From Rubripirellula amarantea (GTDB lineage: Bacteria; Planctomycetota; Planctomycetia; Pirellulales; Pirellulaceae), in the NCBI RefSeq assembly GCF_007859865.1, contig NZ_SJPI01000001.1, positions 1,364,001-1,428,000 of the forward strand: DNA of 64,000 nucleotides. Direction: 5' to 3'. The position numbers were made by a program, and so were the translations under genes. Each line of letters begins with the position of its first letter. The first letter of the stretch is position 1. Of this stretch, positions 55,808 to 64,000 are shown piece after piece. The notes beneath the pieces were generated by a model. It had not been told where the DNA came from, did not search any database, and saw only the letters and a list, made by a program, of their open reading frames with translations.

Positions 55808-57979
55808 CTACTTCGAAACCTCGGAAGTCGTCACATCAAGGCTTAGCACGGTCCCGTTAAAAGGGTTGGGCGATGAATAGTCCCCGGCAGCAGACATGCT
55901 GTCATAGCCAACGCTTAATTCATCCTGAGGTTGCACTGGAATTACTCCAGGTGAACGCTTTGATATCGATGACGCTCCATCGACCATCAAAGTCATATCA
56001 TCGGTCGTTAGCGTCGCTACCAAGCGAGACTTACCGCGAATCGGATGATCTGAAAGTAGCCGGGTAACTTCGCCATCAATGCGCACATCCAAGGCTGGCC
56101 GTCCATCAACGAAATGCAAAGCATATCCACAGTGGCTTCCTCCTTGAGCGATCACCACCCCGTCGGGCGAAGCGGACTGAACGGTAACTTCGATTCGCAA
56201 GTTCGCTTTGGCTATCTGAGGACTCTTGAAATTGCGAAGGCCTCCGGTTGGCAACACATTTTCTACCGCGACGTTTGTGTCTGGTTCCCAGATCACGCCG
56301 ACGCGACGCGCCCATTGGTTCCACAATTCGATCATTTCTTTGGTACGCTCAGGTTGCTGGTCAGCGAGATCATTCATTTCGCAGCGGTCTTCGGCGAGAT
56401 TGTAGAGTTCCCACTTCAAATCATGAGGCATACGTTTGGCGTAGACCGCTTTCCAATCACCCTTGCGAATCGCATGTGCGGCTTGATGGTCAAATCCGAT
56501 GGTGCGTTCGGACAATTTTTCACCTCGCATCGCCGGTAGCAGGCTTACTCCTTCAAGGGGCGTCGTCGGATTACCTCGAATTTGACCAGGGTATGTCGCG
56601 CCGGCGACTTCCATTAGGGTCGGCATGATGTCCATGACGTGGGAAGGATCTCGCACCCAGCGGTCAGACTTTGCAATCCCAGCGGGCCAATGGGCGATGA
56701 AGGGAGTGCTAATGCCGCCTTCGTGAGTGAAGTGCTTGTACATTCGAAAGGGAGTATTTCCCAAATTCGCCCAGGCACTTCCGTAGGACTGATGCGTTCC
56801 TGGTCCACCGATGTCTCGCAAGTCGGTTCCCTGACGCAAAGTCGTTTCACCTAGCCGTGACTTTCCATCAAATCCAAACGGCCCCCATTCGTAGCAGGCA
56901 CCGTTGTCGCTAAGGAACAAAACCAGGGTATTGTCTAAGTGACCCGTATTTCGCAGGTGATCGATAATCTTGCCCACCCCTTGATCGACACCTTCCACCA
57001 TTGCCGCGAAAACAGCCATTCGCCGAGCTAAGTCAAGTTGGCGATCATGATCCAAAGAATCCCACTCTGGATTGTCTTGGCCCGAGAAACCGTTCGCGAT
57101 ATCGTCACGGTCCACCGGAACAAGACTGCGAGGCGAAAGATTCCAAGACGGACTATCGACCAATCCGATCGCCTTCATGCGATCAAACCGCTCTTCGCGA
57201 AGCACGTCCCAACCCCGTCGATAAACTTCGTCATACTTGTCCGCTCGATCAGCGGGCGCCTGAACGGGAAAGTGCGGTGAAGAGTGCCCGAGAAACAAAA
57301 ACCACGGTTGCTTAGAGCTTTGCCCTTGGCGAATAAATTCAATCGCGTAATCGTTGAATACATCCGTTGCGTAAAATCTGTCCTTCGATAAATCGATCTC
57401 TTTGTCCCGACCTTCCGGCAAACGAATGTAGTAGTCTGCATCGTATTGGTCGTGCGAGTGGTCTCGCGTGTACCCGTAAAATTCGTCAAAGCCTCGTTTG
57501 ATCGGACCCGTCTCTGGATGAACGTGCCACTTCCCTACGTAGTAGCACCCGTAACCTGCTGGCTTGAGCACTTCGGCAAGAGTGGCACATTGATCGTTTA
57601 GTCGTCCAAGGTAGCCAGGACCACGTTTAGGATTGGGCTGGTCCGTGGTGAAGTCACCAATGCCAGCTTGAGTTGGGTACAGCCCAGTCAGCAAAGAAGC
57701 TCGACTGGGGCAACATCGAGCCGAGTTGTAGAGCTGCGTAAAACGAACTCCGTTCTTGGCTAAAGCATCAATGTTCGGAGTGCTGATCTCACCCCCGTAG
57801 CATCCCAAATCCGAATAGCCCAAGTCATCGGCAAGAACGATCACAATATTGGGCCGCTGATCGGTATCGGTCCTCGCGTCACGGGCTCCTTTTTGATTCT
57901 CATAGGCATGCGCCGGGCCAACCAACCAATTCAGCAACACGATCGTCAAAAAACAACGAACTTGCGGTAGGTACTTCAT
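55808..57979 (-). CDS. Secreted arylsulfatase with C-terminal beta-sandwich
   Basis: A 723-residue arylsulfatase. Residues 1-25 form a signal peptide. Metal ligands are in VLADDLGYSDLGCYGG, the formylglycine site is C89-C-P-S-R, and GKWHVHPETGPIKRGFDEFYGY and FLSDNGACYEWGPFGFDGKSRLGE are typical of this subfamily. The last 130 residues (about 590-720) form a LamG/concanavalin-like domain (VVIAQGGSHCGYALHF), as in many marine arylsulfatases, perhaps for substrate docking. It stands alone and is convergent with the TMTC-like gene. The activating enzyme is not in the window. Confidence 0.95.
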   Translation of the reverse strand: MKYLPQVRCFLTIVLLNWLVGPAHAYENQKGARDARTDTDQRPNIVIVLADDLGYSDLGCYGGEISTPNIDALAKNGVRFTQLYNSARCCPSRASLLTGLYPTQAGIGDFTTDQPNPKRGPGYLGRLNDQCATLAEVLKPAGYGCYYVGKWHVHPETGPIKRGFDEFYGYTRDHSHDQYDADYYIRLPEGRDKEIDLSKDRFYATDVFNDYAIEFIRQGQSSKQPWFLFLGHSSPHFPVQAPADRADKYDEVYRRGWDVLREERFDRMKAIGLVDSPSWNLSPRSLVPVDRDDIANGFSGQDNPEWDSLDHDRQLDLARRMAVFAAMVEGVDQGVGKIIDHLRNTGHLDNTLVLFLSDNGACYEWGPFGFDGKSRLGETTLRQGTDLRDIGGPGTHQSYGSAWANLGNTPFRMYKHFTHEGGISTPFIAHWPAGIAKSDRWVRDPSHVMDIMPTLMEVAGATYPGQIRGNPTTPLEGVSLLPAMRGEKLSERTIGFDHQAAHAIRKGDWKAVYAKRMPHDLKWELYNLAEDRCEMNDLADQQPERTKEMIELWNQWARRVGVIWEPDTNVAVENVLPTGGLRNFKSPQIAKANLRIEVTVQSASPDGVVIAQGGSHCGYALHFVDGRPALDVRIDGEVTRLLSDHPIRGKSRLVATLTTDDMTLMVDGASSISKRSPGVIPVQPQDELSVGYDSMSAAGDYSSPNPFNGTVLSLDVTTSEVSK

Positions 57980-58061
57980 GACGTAATTGATCCAAGAGAT
58001 TCAGTGGTTTGCCGAAAGACGGAAACCGAAAGCTGTACCGGAAACCAGTGCACCCTTGATT

Positions 58062-58640
58062 CTATCGAATGCAGCGATAGACAAATGCCGGCGGTAAATT
58101 TCGCCACACGGTCGGGCTTTTGTGGACGGACGCGAACTGCTTTTCAAGGCGGCGAGAAAAGCGGATGCCAGCAGGCAAAATAACGCCTTGCCAATACGCG
58201 AACGTCGCAAACTGCCCACCCGGCTTTAGCACTTCAAACATTGCGTCCATGATCTCGTCCGTGAGGCGTTCCGAAAACGCCGCCCAGGGCAGCCCGCAAA
58301 CAATTGCATCAACACTCTCGATCCCACGACTGCGACACAGGTTGGCGACGTTCGTGACGCTATCCTCAATCACCGTGGCATTGGGACAACGCGTCTGAGT
58401 CGCAGCCACCAATTCGGCCGACTGTTCAATGGCGAAGAAATTAGCGTCAGAATGAAGTCGACTAAGAATGGCCTCGGTAAACACCCCGGTACCGGGTCCG
58501 AACTCGACCACATTCTTTGCGTTGGTCCAATCGAACCAATCGACCATTGTTTCCGCCAACCCCGCGCTGCTGGGTGCGATCGCGCCCACCTTAGTCGGGT
58601 TGCGAATGAAATTTTTCAAGAAGGTTGCCGCGTCGCTCAT
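58062..58640 (-). CDS. SAM-dependent methyltransferase, phospholipid N-methyltransferase-like
   Basis: About 192 residues. The start FLKNFIRNPTKVGAIAPSSAGLAETMVDW and the SAM motif VVEFGPGTGVFTEAIL, with FFAIEQ and AIVCGLPWAAF, match the PmtA/KsgA-related group that includes phosphatidylethanolamine N-methyltransferases. The GLPWA motif replaces the typical NPPY-like loop. I chose the ATG giving MSDAATF; an upstream frame would add 21 residues overlapping the divergent ExbD gene. Substrate lipid is inference. Confidence 0.85.
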   Translation of the reverse strand: MSDAATFLKNFIRNPTKVGAIAPSSAGLAETMVDWFDWTNAKNVVEFGPGTGVFTEAILSRLHSDANFFAIEQSAELVAATQTRCPNATVIEDSVTNVANLCRSRGIESVDAIVCGLPWAAFSERLTDEIMDAMFEVLKPGGQFATFAYWQGVILPAGIRFSRRLEKQFASVHKSPTVWRNLPPAFVYRCIR

Positions 58641-58687
58641 GGATCTCAGGTTACCGATCAGACGTGTTTGTCGATACCATAGAAGGC

Positions 58688-59101
58688 ATGCGAATACCGT
58701 CAACTCATCGACGCGGCAGCGGCACAGCGAACATGACCCCCATGATCGACGTTGTGTTTCTGCTAATCATCTTTTTCTTAGTCTCGAGTCACCTTGCGCG
58801 CCAGGAAAATCGGCTGCCTCTGGACCTGCCGACAGCCGGCACATTCGACTTTGCTGATCCTGCGAAAGCTGCCTTAACGATTAGTCTTGACGACCAAGCC
58901 CGCACGCTTGTTGCCGGCAATGTGATTGATACCGGCGGGCTTCGCTTGGTGCTAAACGATTTGGTTGCTCGCGAAGGCTCCGACGCCGCGATTCGAATTC
59001 GCGTTGACGGGCAAGTGCAGTACGCCTACGTCGAACCAGTGTTGCGAGAGGCGGCGTTGGCAGGCGTCACCGACGCTGCGATTGCAGTCCGTGAAAAGTA
59101 G
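58688..59101 (+). CDS. ExbD/TolR family protein (first copy)
   Basis: About 137 residues. The ExbD signature NMTPMIDVVFLLIIFFLVSS places the functional Asp at the start of the single membrane helix (about residues 20-40), followed by a periplasmic domain (LPLDLPTAGTF, IRIRVDGQVQYAYVEPVLREAALAGV). ExbD works with ExbB as a proton-driven motor for TonB or similar partners. The second copy starts nine bases later. No exbB is adjacent. Confidence 0.92.
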   Translation: MRIPSTHRRGSGTANMTPMIDVVFLLIIFFLVSSHLARQENRLPLDLPTAGTFDFADPAKAALTISLDDQARTLVAGNVIDTGGLRLVLNDLVAREGSDAAIRIRVDGQVQYAYVEPVLREAALAGVTDAAIAVREK

Positions 59102-59110
59102 TCGTCGCGT

Positions 59111-59548
59111 ATGAAAATCCCCAATACTCACAACAACGATTCGATGGAACTAAAGATGACGCCGATGATCGACGTCGTTTTCTTGTTGCTAGTCTTTTTT
59201 GTTTGGACGAGCAGCTTTGAACTACCCGAGTTCGACTTACCCAGTTCCATTGCCACCCCGCCCGGCGGGACGCTGCAAAACAACTCCACAAGCCCTCCTG
59301 AAGCTTTCGACGAAATTGTCATTCGCTTGTTTGCTCGTGGTGCGAGCCTCGGCATTGAACTCAATGGAAATGAAATCCAGGACACCGATCAGCTATCGCA
59401 ACACCTCGCTGAAATTATCGCAATGGGCGTTCAACCACCCGTGATTGTGGATCCCGATGACGATGTGACCATGGACTATGCCGTAGCGGTTTACGACGCG
59501 GCACGGTCTGCGGGCGTCGACCGGGTTCTCTTCGCGGCTTCAGAATGA
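59111..59548 (+). CDS. ExbD/TolR family protein (second copy)
   Basis: A 145-residue ExbD protein. KMTPMIDVVFLLLVFFVWTSSF contains the conserved membrane Asp, and a periplasmic domain follows. It has a Pro/Ser/Thr-rich stretch after the helix (LPSSIATPPGG) and ends with YDAARSAGVDRVLFAAS. The two copies share the helix but differ in the periplasmic domain, so they likely form a heteromer. The stop overlaps the next gene by four bases (ATGA). Confidence 0.92.
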   Translation: MKIPNTHNNDSMELKMTPMIDVVFLLLVFFVWTSSFELPEFDLPSSIATPPGGTLQNNSTSPPEAFDEIVIRLFARGASLGIELNGNEIQDTDQLSQHLAEIIAMGVQPPVIVDPDDDVTMDYAVAVYDAARSAGVDRVLFAASE

Positions 59549-61935
59549 TGATTACCACTGCAATGACATTCAGGTTCACGATCGCGACCTTCATTGCCTT
59601 CTGCCTATGCAGCGCTGACCTGTTGGCCGAAGTCGGAAGCCCGGTGAGACGAGTGTCGAATGATCGTGATCAAGATGTGCTTGACGCATTGCTTCAACAA
59701 CAGCGATTCGACGACGCAACGCAACTTTGCAATTGGAATATCGGTCGATATCAACCACCCCAAGAAGAATACGCAAAGTGGGCGATCGCGATTTGCAATG
59801 TTCGAATCGCTCAGAGTGTTTCTCTTGGAAACGACGCTTCCGCCGATGTCGAAGAATCTGCTGCGATCGTTTCGGAATTGATTCGACGCTATCCCGATCA
59901 ACCCCGTCGATTGTTCCTCGATCAGGCAATCCTACAGGCGGAAGTCATGGCGACGCAATCGGATGTCGCGCGGACTGCGTTGACATTGCACGATCTAGCG
60001 CAAGTCGAACGCACGATGGTTCGTTTGACGCGAATCAACAGCGATCTGATTGAACTTGCCGCGAAGGCAGGTGACTCCATCACGCAGATAGAATCACTGC
60101 GTGATCCCGATAACGACGCGATGGTTGGCGACCTGCGCAGGCTAGAGCAAGAGCTTCTCGTTTCATCAGTGTCGATGGCGATGTTGCAAACTGAATTATT
60201 CCCGCCGGACGGCGATGATTTCGTCGCCGCCGCCGCTAAAGCAGAAGCGGTCGCCGAGCAAACTTTGTTGAAGTTGCCCGCGTCCTCACAAGCCGCCCAC
60301 GAAACCCGACGAATAAAAGCAGACGCAATTTTGCGACGAGGCGATGCTGACCAAGCGAAGCAAGAATTACGAAAATTGCTTGCCGAAATGAAATCACCTT
60401 GGCCACCGGCAATCGTCGCCTTGATCGTGCGAACGGCGTTGGCAACCGGCCAGACAGACACAGCAGCAAAGCAACTTGACGATTACTTCGGTGCCGCAGT
60501 TGCGACATCGTCCGCGACGGCAAACCAACATCGCAGCTCGATCGCGATGGACTTGGCTCGATTGGAGTGGTTGCTAAAAACGGACCAGCTCGATCAAGCC
60601 GCCGATTGGATTGAAGCTATCGAACGGCGCAACGGAAAGTACGCTCGTCGTCGAGCGGAAGCGATTGCAATGCACCTCGCACCCGACCAAAGCTCAACGA
60701 GATCTGGTAATGGGCTGATGGCGACTCGCGGGTACGCATTGCTACGGCGAGGTGAGACGTTGGAAGCCGCACGAGTGCTTGCCGCCGCTGCACGACAAGA
60801 GTCCGATCTTGCCAGTTCGGCCAAACTTGCCATTGCATCGGCTGCAGCGTTTGAATCCGCAGATCAACGGGACGCGGCATCGGAAGTCTTGCTCAGTACC
60901 GCTCGTTTGCATGCACGCGAACCGGAGATCGCAGGCATTCACTTGCAAGGCTTGATGTTGGCTTCCGATACCGATTTAGGGATTGCAAAATTGGAAGCGT
61001 CGTTACGTTGGCATCTCGACACTTGGCCTCAAGACGCAACGACGAAGCCAGTTCGAGATTGGCTGTTGAAACTGCTAACTCAATCCGATCGCAAGCTCGA
61101 TGCCGCCGTCGCGTCGAGTCAGTTCAGCGAGTACGAAAGCGATGAACCGTTACGCATCCGCTGCATTGATCTATGGCGAAGCGTTTTTCATGACTCTTCG
61201 TTGCCAGATCTAGATCAACTCAGCCAAGTTGCTGCGCAAGCCTTTGACGCGTCTTCGGCCGCCCCACTCGATCCGTCTTCGTTCGCGGCGAGTGTACATC
61301 GAGAGATCGCCGTACGGTTTCTACAGCGACGTGAACTGACTTCGTTGCCACCAGCTTCGGACCAGGAACCAGAGTGGATTGAGGCATGTTTAGAACTGCG
61401 GCGCAAGCCTGGTTCAACGAACGAGTTACCACTGGATTGGAACGATTCACACCTAGCTGAGAAAGACTTCGTTTGGCGTTGGATACGTGATGGAGACTTA
61501 GAACCTCGAATGCGACCAATCATCGCCAAACGTTTAAATTCGCTGACCAATGCGATTATGCCACCACTTGATCGCGCCAAACTGATGATTTGGCAGGGGC
61601 AAGTCGCTGCAGCCATTGAGTTGCTCCAGCGAACGCTGGCAAACAATGACGATGCGACGATGTTGGCAGACGCGGCTGAAATCCTGGGACAATCTGCGAG
61701 TGATTCGACGCTTGCGGTAACCCAATCCGTTCAATGGTGGGACAAACTCGCTGCAGGAAGTCCAAAAAACAGCCACCAGTGGCACCGAGCAAAGTTGTCC
61801 GCTATTAAACTACTGGCTCACTCAGGACAAACCTCCGAAGCTGAAAAGCGGGCTCGTTATCTCTTGCTAACAACGCCCGGTCTATCGGCTTCCCAGCGAC
61901 AAGAATACCAAGCATGGCAAACCACCAAAGATTGA
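59545..61935 (+). CDS. Large secreted helical-repeat protein
   Basis: A 796-residue protein with a signal peptide (about residues 1-29, FTIATFIAFCLCSADLLAE). The rest is almost wholly helical, Ala/Gln/Arg/Leu-rich and with TPR-like pairs (LLQQQRFDDATQLCNWNI, LKTDQLDQAADWIEAIE, MIWQGQVAAAIELLQRTLAN, AEILGQSASDSTLAV). No catalytic motif. It is coupled to the ExbD pair by a four-base overlap, so it may be a periplasmic partner of the ExbD motor. It overlaps the next gene by 22 bases. Confidence 0.8.
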   Translation: MMITTAMTFRFTIATFIAFCLCSADLLAEVGSPVRRVSNDRDQDVLDALLQQQRFDDATQLCNWNIGRYQPPQEEYAKWAIAICNVRIAQSVSLGNDASADVEESAAIVSELIRRYPDQPRRLFLDQAILQAEVMATQSDVARTALTLHDLAQVERTMVRLTRINSDLIELAAKAGDSITQIESLRDPDNDAMVGDLRRLEQELLVSSVSMAMLQTELFPPDGDDFVAAAAKAEAVAEQTLLKLPASSQAAHETRRIKADAILRRGDADQAKQELRKLLAEMKSPWPPAIVALIVRTALATGQTDTAAKQLDDYFGAAVATSSATANQHRSSIAMDLARLEWLLKTDQLDQAADWIEAIERRNGKYARRRAEAIAMHLAPDQSSTRSGNGLMATRGYALLRRGETLEAARVLAAAARQESDLASSAKLAIASAAAFESADQRDAASEVLLSTARLHAREPEIAGIHLQGLMLASDTDLGIAKLEASLRWHLDTWPQDATTKPVRDWLLKLLTQSDRKLDAAVASSQFSEYESDEPLRIRCIDLWRSVFHDSSLPDLDQLSQVAAQAFDASSAAPLDPSSFAASVHREIAVRFLQRRELTSLPPASDQEPEWIEACLELRRKPGSTNELPLDWNDSHLAEKDFVWRWIRDGDLEPRMRPIIAKRLNSLTNAIMPPLDRAKLMIWQGQVAAAIELLQRTLANNDDATMLADAAEILGQSASDSTLAVTQSVQWWDKLAAGSPKNSHQWHRAKLSAIKLLAHSGQTSEAEKRARYLLLTTPGLSASQRQEYQAWQTTKD

Positions 61936-62987
61936 CTCGTCGCGACTCGATTCGCTACTTGGCCACCGCATCCACCGCCCTGATGACCAGTTCTATGGTG
62001 ACGCATCAAGCGGATGCAGACGAAGCTACGACGAAGGCAGCTCCCACCCATAAAGACACATTTGGCTTACTTGAAAAAGGCCGTAAGATTCCCGTCATTT
62101 TCGATACCGATATTGGCTCGGACATCGACGATACGTGGGCGTTGTTGTACTTGTTGAACTGCCCTGAAATGGATCTGCGTTTAGTGTCAACTGATGCAGG
62201 CCAAGGGCCATATCGAGCTCGATTGACGGCTAGGTTCTTGACCGAGTGTGGACATAGCAACATTCCGGTGTCCGTCGGTAGCGGCAAGCCCGATCAACTC
62301 GGAAATCAACAAGATTGGGTCAAAGGCTACAACCTTGAATCGTACGCTGGAAACGTTTACGACGACTCAGTTGACGCGATCATTCAAACGATTCACGCGT
62401 CGCCGGACCCCGTAACACTGATTTGCGTCGGAGGTGTTCCCAACATCTCTGAAGCCCTGCGGCGCGATCCCTCTATCACGAATAACGCTCGGTTTGTGGG
62501 CATGCACGGCGCCATTCACGTCGGCTACGGCGGTCACGGACCACCGGTTCCCGAAGCCAATGTTCGCACCGATCCTAAAGCGCTTCGAGATGTGTTTGCT
62601 GCGGATTGGCAGTGCAGCATTACGCCGCTCGATACATGCGGGATCGTTGACTTGACGGACGAGCGATATCAAACGGTTTACCGTAGCGACTCCGTTGGCA
62701 TTAAGCCTCTCATGGAAAATTATCGTGATTGGCTAACTCGAGTACCATGGCTTGACGTCAAACCCGATCCCGCGATCCGAAGCAGTACCTTGTTCGACAT
62801 GGTCGCCGTGACGATGGCATTCAGCGAAGACCTGTTAGAGATGGAAACGCTTCCCCTGGTTGTCGATGATAAAGGCATGACGCTTGTCGATCCTGATCAG
62901 GGTCGTCCTGTTCGATGTGCCATGCGTTGGAAAAACTTGGACGCTTACCTGGATCATCTAGTCGACCGATTGGTCAAGAATGCCTAG
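61914..62987 (+). CDS. Exported nucleoside hydrolase-like protein
   Basis: A 357-residue IU-nucleoside hydrolase family member. The N-terminus RLTRRDSIRYLATASTALMTSS is a twin-arginine-type signal. The calcium site is DTDIGSDIDDTWALLYLL, and GMHGAIHVGYGGHG and TPLDTCG follow in the positions of substrate loops. It differs from the paralogue at 9076 in signal type and in the second half. The start lies inside the preceding gene by 22 bases, and the stop overlaps the next gene by eight. The riboside substrate is unknown. Confidence 0.9.
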   Translation: MANHQRLTRRDSIRYLATASTALMTSSMVTHQADADEATTKAAPTHKDTFGLLEKGRKIPVIFDTDIGSDIDDTWALLYLLNCPEMDLRLVSTDAGQGPYRARLTARFLTECGHSNIPVSVGSGKPDQLGNQQDWVKGYNLESYAGNVYDDSVDAIIQTIHASPDPVTLICVGGVPNISEALRRDPSITNNARFVGMHGAIHVGYGGHGPPVPEANVRTDPKALRDVFAADWQCSITPLDTCGIVDLTDERYQTVYRSDSVGIKPLMENYRDWLTRVPWLDVKPDPAIRSSTLFDMVAVTMAFSEDLLEMETLPLVVDDKGMTLVDPDQGRPVRCAMRWKNLDAYLDHLVDRLVKNA

Positions 62988-63432
62988 TCCCGTAAACCGA
63001 CCATTTCGTTTTGTCGTTTTGCATCACATCGTAGGCCCCGGCTTTTCGCGGACCGCCGAATCGCATCTGGACTGGATGTTTGAACAATCCAAAGCGACTT
63101 CGCTGCTGACGTTTTCAACGACGGAAGTCGGTTCATGGGATTCGGCCTTTGAGCTAAAGGCGTTTTCACTTCCCGATCACCGCTCGATCTACCTCGACTA
63201 CGAAGGCCCGATCGGACACGACCGTGGGGCTGTACAACAAGTCATCGCGGGTACGTTTGCATGGCTGGAAAACCATGACGATCGAAAGGTCATGAACTTA
63301 CAATGGTCCAAGAGTGACGAAGCGAACCTAGGCGAACCCAAATCGGCAAGTGTTCGTTTTCAACGTATCTCACTGCGGGAAGACCCAGGGAGCTGCGAAA
63401 CCTGGAGCGTTTCTTTCTTGCCAGGTTTGTAG
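62980..63432 (+). CDS. Hypothetical protein
   Basis: A 150-residue soluble protein that overlaps the nucleoside hydrolase stop by eight bases. It contains FRFVVLHHIVGPGFSRTAESHLDWMFE, WDSAFELKAFSLPDHRSIYLDYEGPI and a terminal strand pattern (SVRFQRISLRED). His and Tyr residues are common. I suspect a planctomycete-specific family of unknown role. Its 3' end overlaps the tail of the opposite gene by 73 bases. Confidence 0.75.
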   Translation: MPSPVNRPFRFVVLHHIVGPGFSRTAESHLDWMFEQSKATSLLTFSTTEVGSWDSAFELKAFSLPDHRSIYLDYEGPIGHDRGAVQQVIAGTFAWLENHDDRKVMNLQWSKSDEANLGEPKSASVRFQRISLREDPGSCETWSVSFLPGL

Positions 63433-64000
63433 GACACGAATTGGTGCAACGGTCCGCTTGGCATGAAAGCGTCGACAGCTTCGTCGCCAGCATGTCCTGA
63501 TAGATACATCGCTCCGCGAACGAGATTGACGGTTTCGATAACTGCCGGTCGGTAAACATATCGAGGGTCTTCGCTAGGGATGGTCACTAAAGCAATCGGT
63601 CCCGTTTCCGTCATGTCCCAGCGTACATCCAGACCACCGCGTGCGGCTTCACGGGTGATGCCACCAAGAAAATTCTGCAACGGCAATGGCAGTGCACCGG
63701 CACGCAAGTTGGATAGCCGAAGCGCGATCATGTTGGGTTGTTGAGTCAGTTCGACGTTGACCTCACACGAGATCACCGTGTCGATCCGACCGTGTTGGAA
63801 CTGGACAGCCGCGTGGATTTTTTCTCCATCGATCATGATGCGAGGTTGCTTGGCACCACACCTAGCAAGTCGCGGAAACTTTGCTGGAAGTTCTTCAGCA
63901 AGCCACGCATTGATTTGTTGATCGCTAAAGGCCGCCCGCCAAGATCCAAGGCGAGCAACGTCCTTTTGCAATTGTCTGACTTCGGCGTCGAGTCGTTCGC
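63360..64000 (-). CDS. Unknown protein, N-terminus outside the window
   Basis: The frame is open to the right edge, so the true start lies beyond it. About 213 residues are visible. They start with a coiled-coil-like stretch (ERLDAEVRQLQKDVARLGS), followed by FSDQQINAWLAEELPAKFP and a beta-rich domain with IMIDGEKIHAAVQFQHGRIDTVISCEVNVEL. No motif is recognised. A membrane helix may precede the visible part, which is inference. It overlaps the opposite gene by 73 bases at the 3' end. Confidence 0.75.
   Translation of the reverse strand, partial: ERLDAEVRQLQKDVARLGSWRAAFSDQQINAWLAEELPAKFPRLARCGAKQPRIMIDGEKIHAAVQFQHGRIDTVISCEVNVELTQQPNMIALRLSNLRAGALPLPLQNFLGGITREAARGGLDVRWDMTETGPIALVTIPSEDPRYVYRPAVIETVNLVRGAMYLSGHAGDEAVDAFMPSGPLHQFVSYKPGKKETLQVSQLPGSSRSEIR

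Noticed and set aside
59922-60461. A 179-codon minus-strand frame inside the large helical protein gene
   Set aside because: Ser/Arg/Ala-rich antisense shadow with no start signal; the plus-strand protein has a signal peptide and operon coupling.

Overview
The window looks like the chromosome of a marine planctomycete of the Pirellulaceae (Rhodopirellula-like). The evidence is gene content: two pairs of a planctomycete cytochrome C/DUF1549/DUF1553 protein with a DUF1501 protein, two formylglycine-type sulfatases, many secreted proteins of planctomycete-only type, an SHD1-domain protein, a lysine-rich histone H1-like protein and a protein kinase-like membrane protein. Species is inference; no rRNA or tRNA is present to check it. 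Both window edges cut through genes.

Layout. 1-5 kb: the end of an unknown gene, a soluble histidine kinase, a small conserved protein, an orphan GspF-like membrane protein and a multi-spanning GT-C-like protein. 5-12 kb: the first DUF1501/cytochrome pair, a secreted nucleoside hydrolase, and a methyltransferase plus GT2 pair. 12.3-17.2 kb: the stress operon prkA-yeaH-spoVR behind a consensus -10 box. 17-23 kb: a methyltransferase with regulatory domain, an HSL-type esterase, an ArnT/PMT-like membrane protein with a Gly-Gln hexanucleotide repeat, and a fructokinase-like PfkB kinase. 23-30 kb: a minus-strand run of cytochrome/DUF1553 protein, DUF1501 protein, DinB-like protein and sulfatase. 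30-36 kb: a small membrane protein, prolyl oligopeptidase, lipoprotein, site-2 protease, the histone-like gene with a clear terminator, and an Mrp ATPase.

36-42 kb: a two-gene unit with an NtrC-like regulator whose ATPase motifs are lost, small planctomycete proteins, and a trio ending in two DUF3299-like proteins. 42-47 kb: a sugar metabolism cluster (DUF4432 epimerase-like, cupin isomerase-like, TIM-barrel isomerase, Gfo/Idh/MocA oxidoreductase). 47-51 kb: a heme-sensor-type histidine kinase and the secreted SHD1 protein with DDLF repeats, followed by a strong terminator. 51-56 kb: GrpB-like protein, then a tightly coupled operon of pseudokinase, small membrane protein and TMTC-like TPR glycosyltransferase. 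56-64 kb: a second sulfatase, a methyltransferase, two ExbD genes without ExbB, a large secreted repeat protein, a second nucleoside hydrolase and two unknown genes that overlap tail to tail.

No CRISPR array, insertion sequence, phage gene, tRNA or rRNA was seen. Most of the window is ordinary planctomycete chromosome. The most interesting candidates are the pseudokinase/TMTC-like operon, the degenerate NtrC-like regulator with its partner, and the SHD1/DDLF protein. None of them amounts to proof of a new system.
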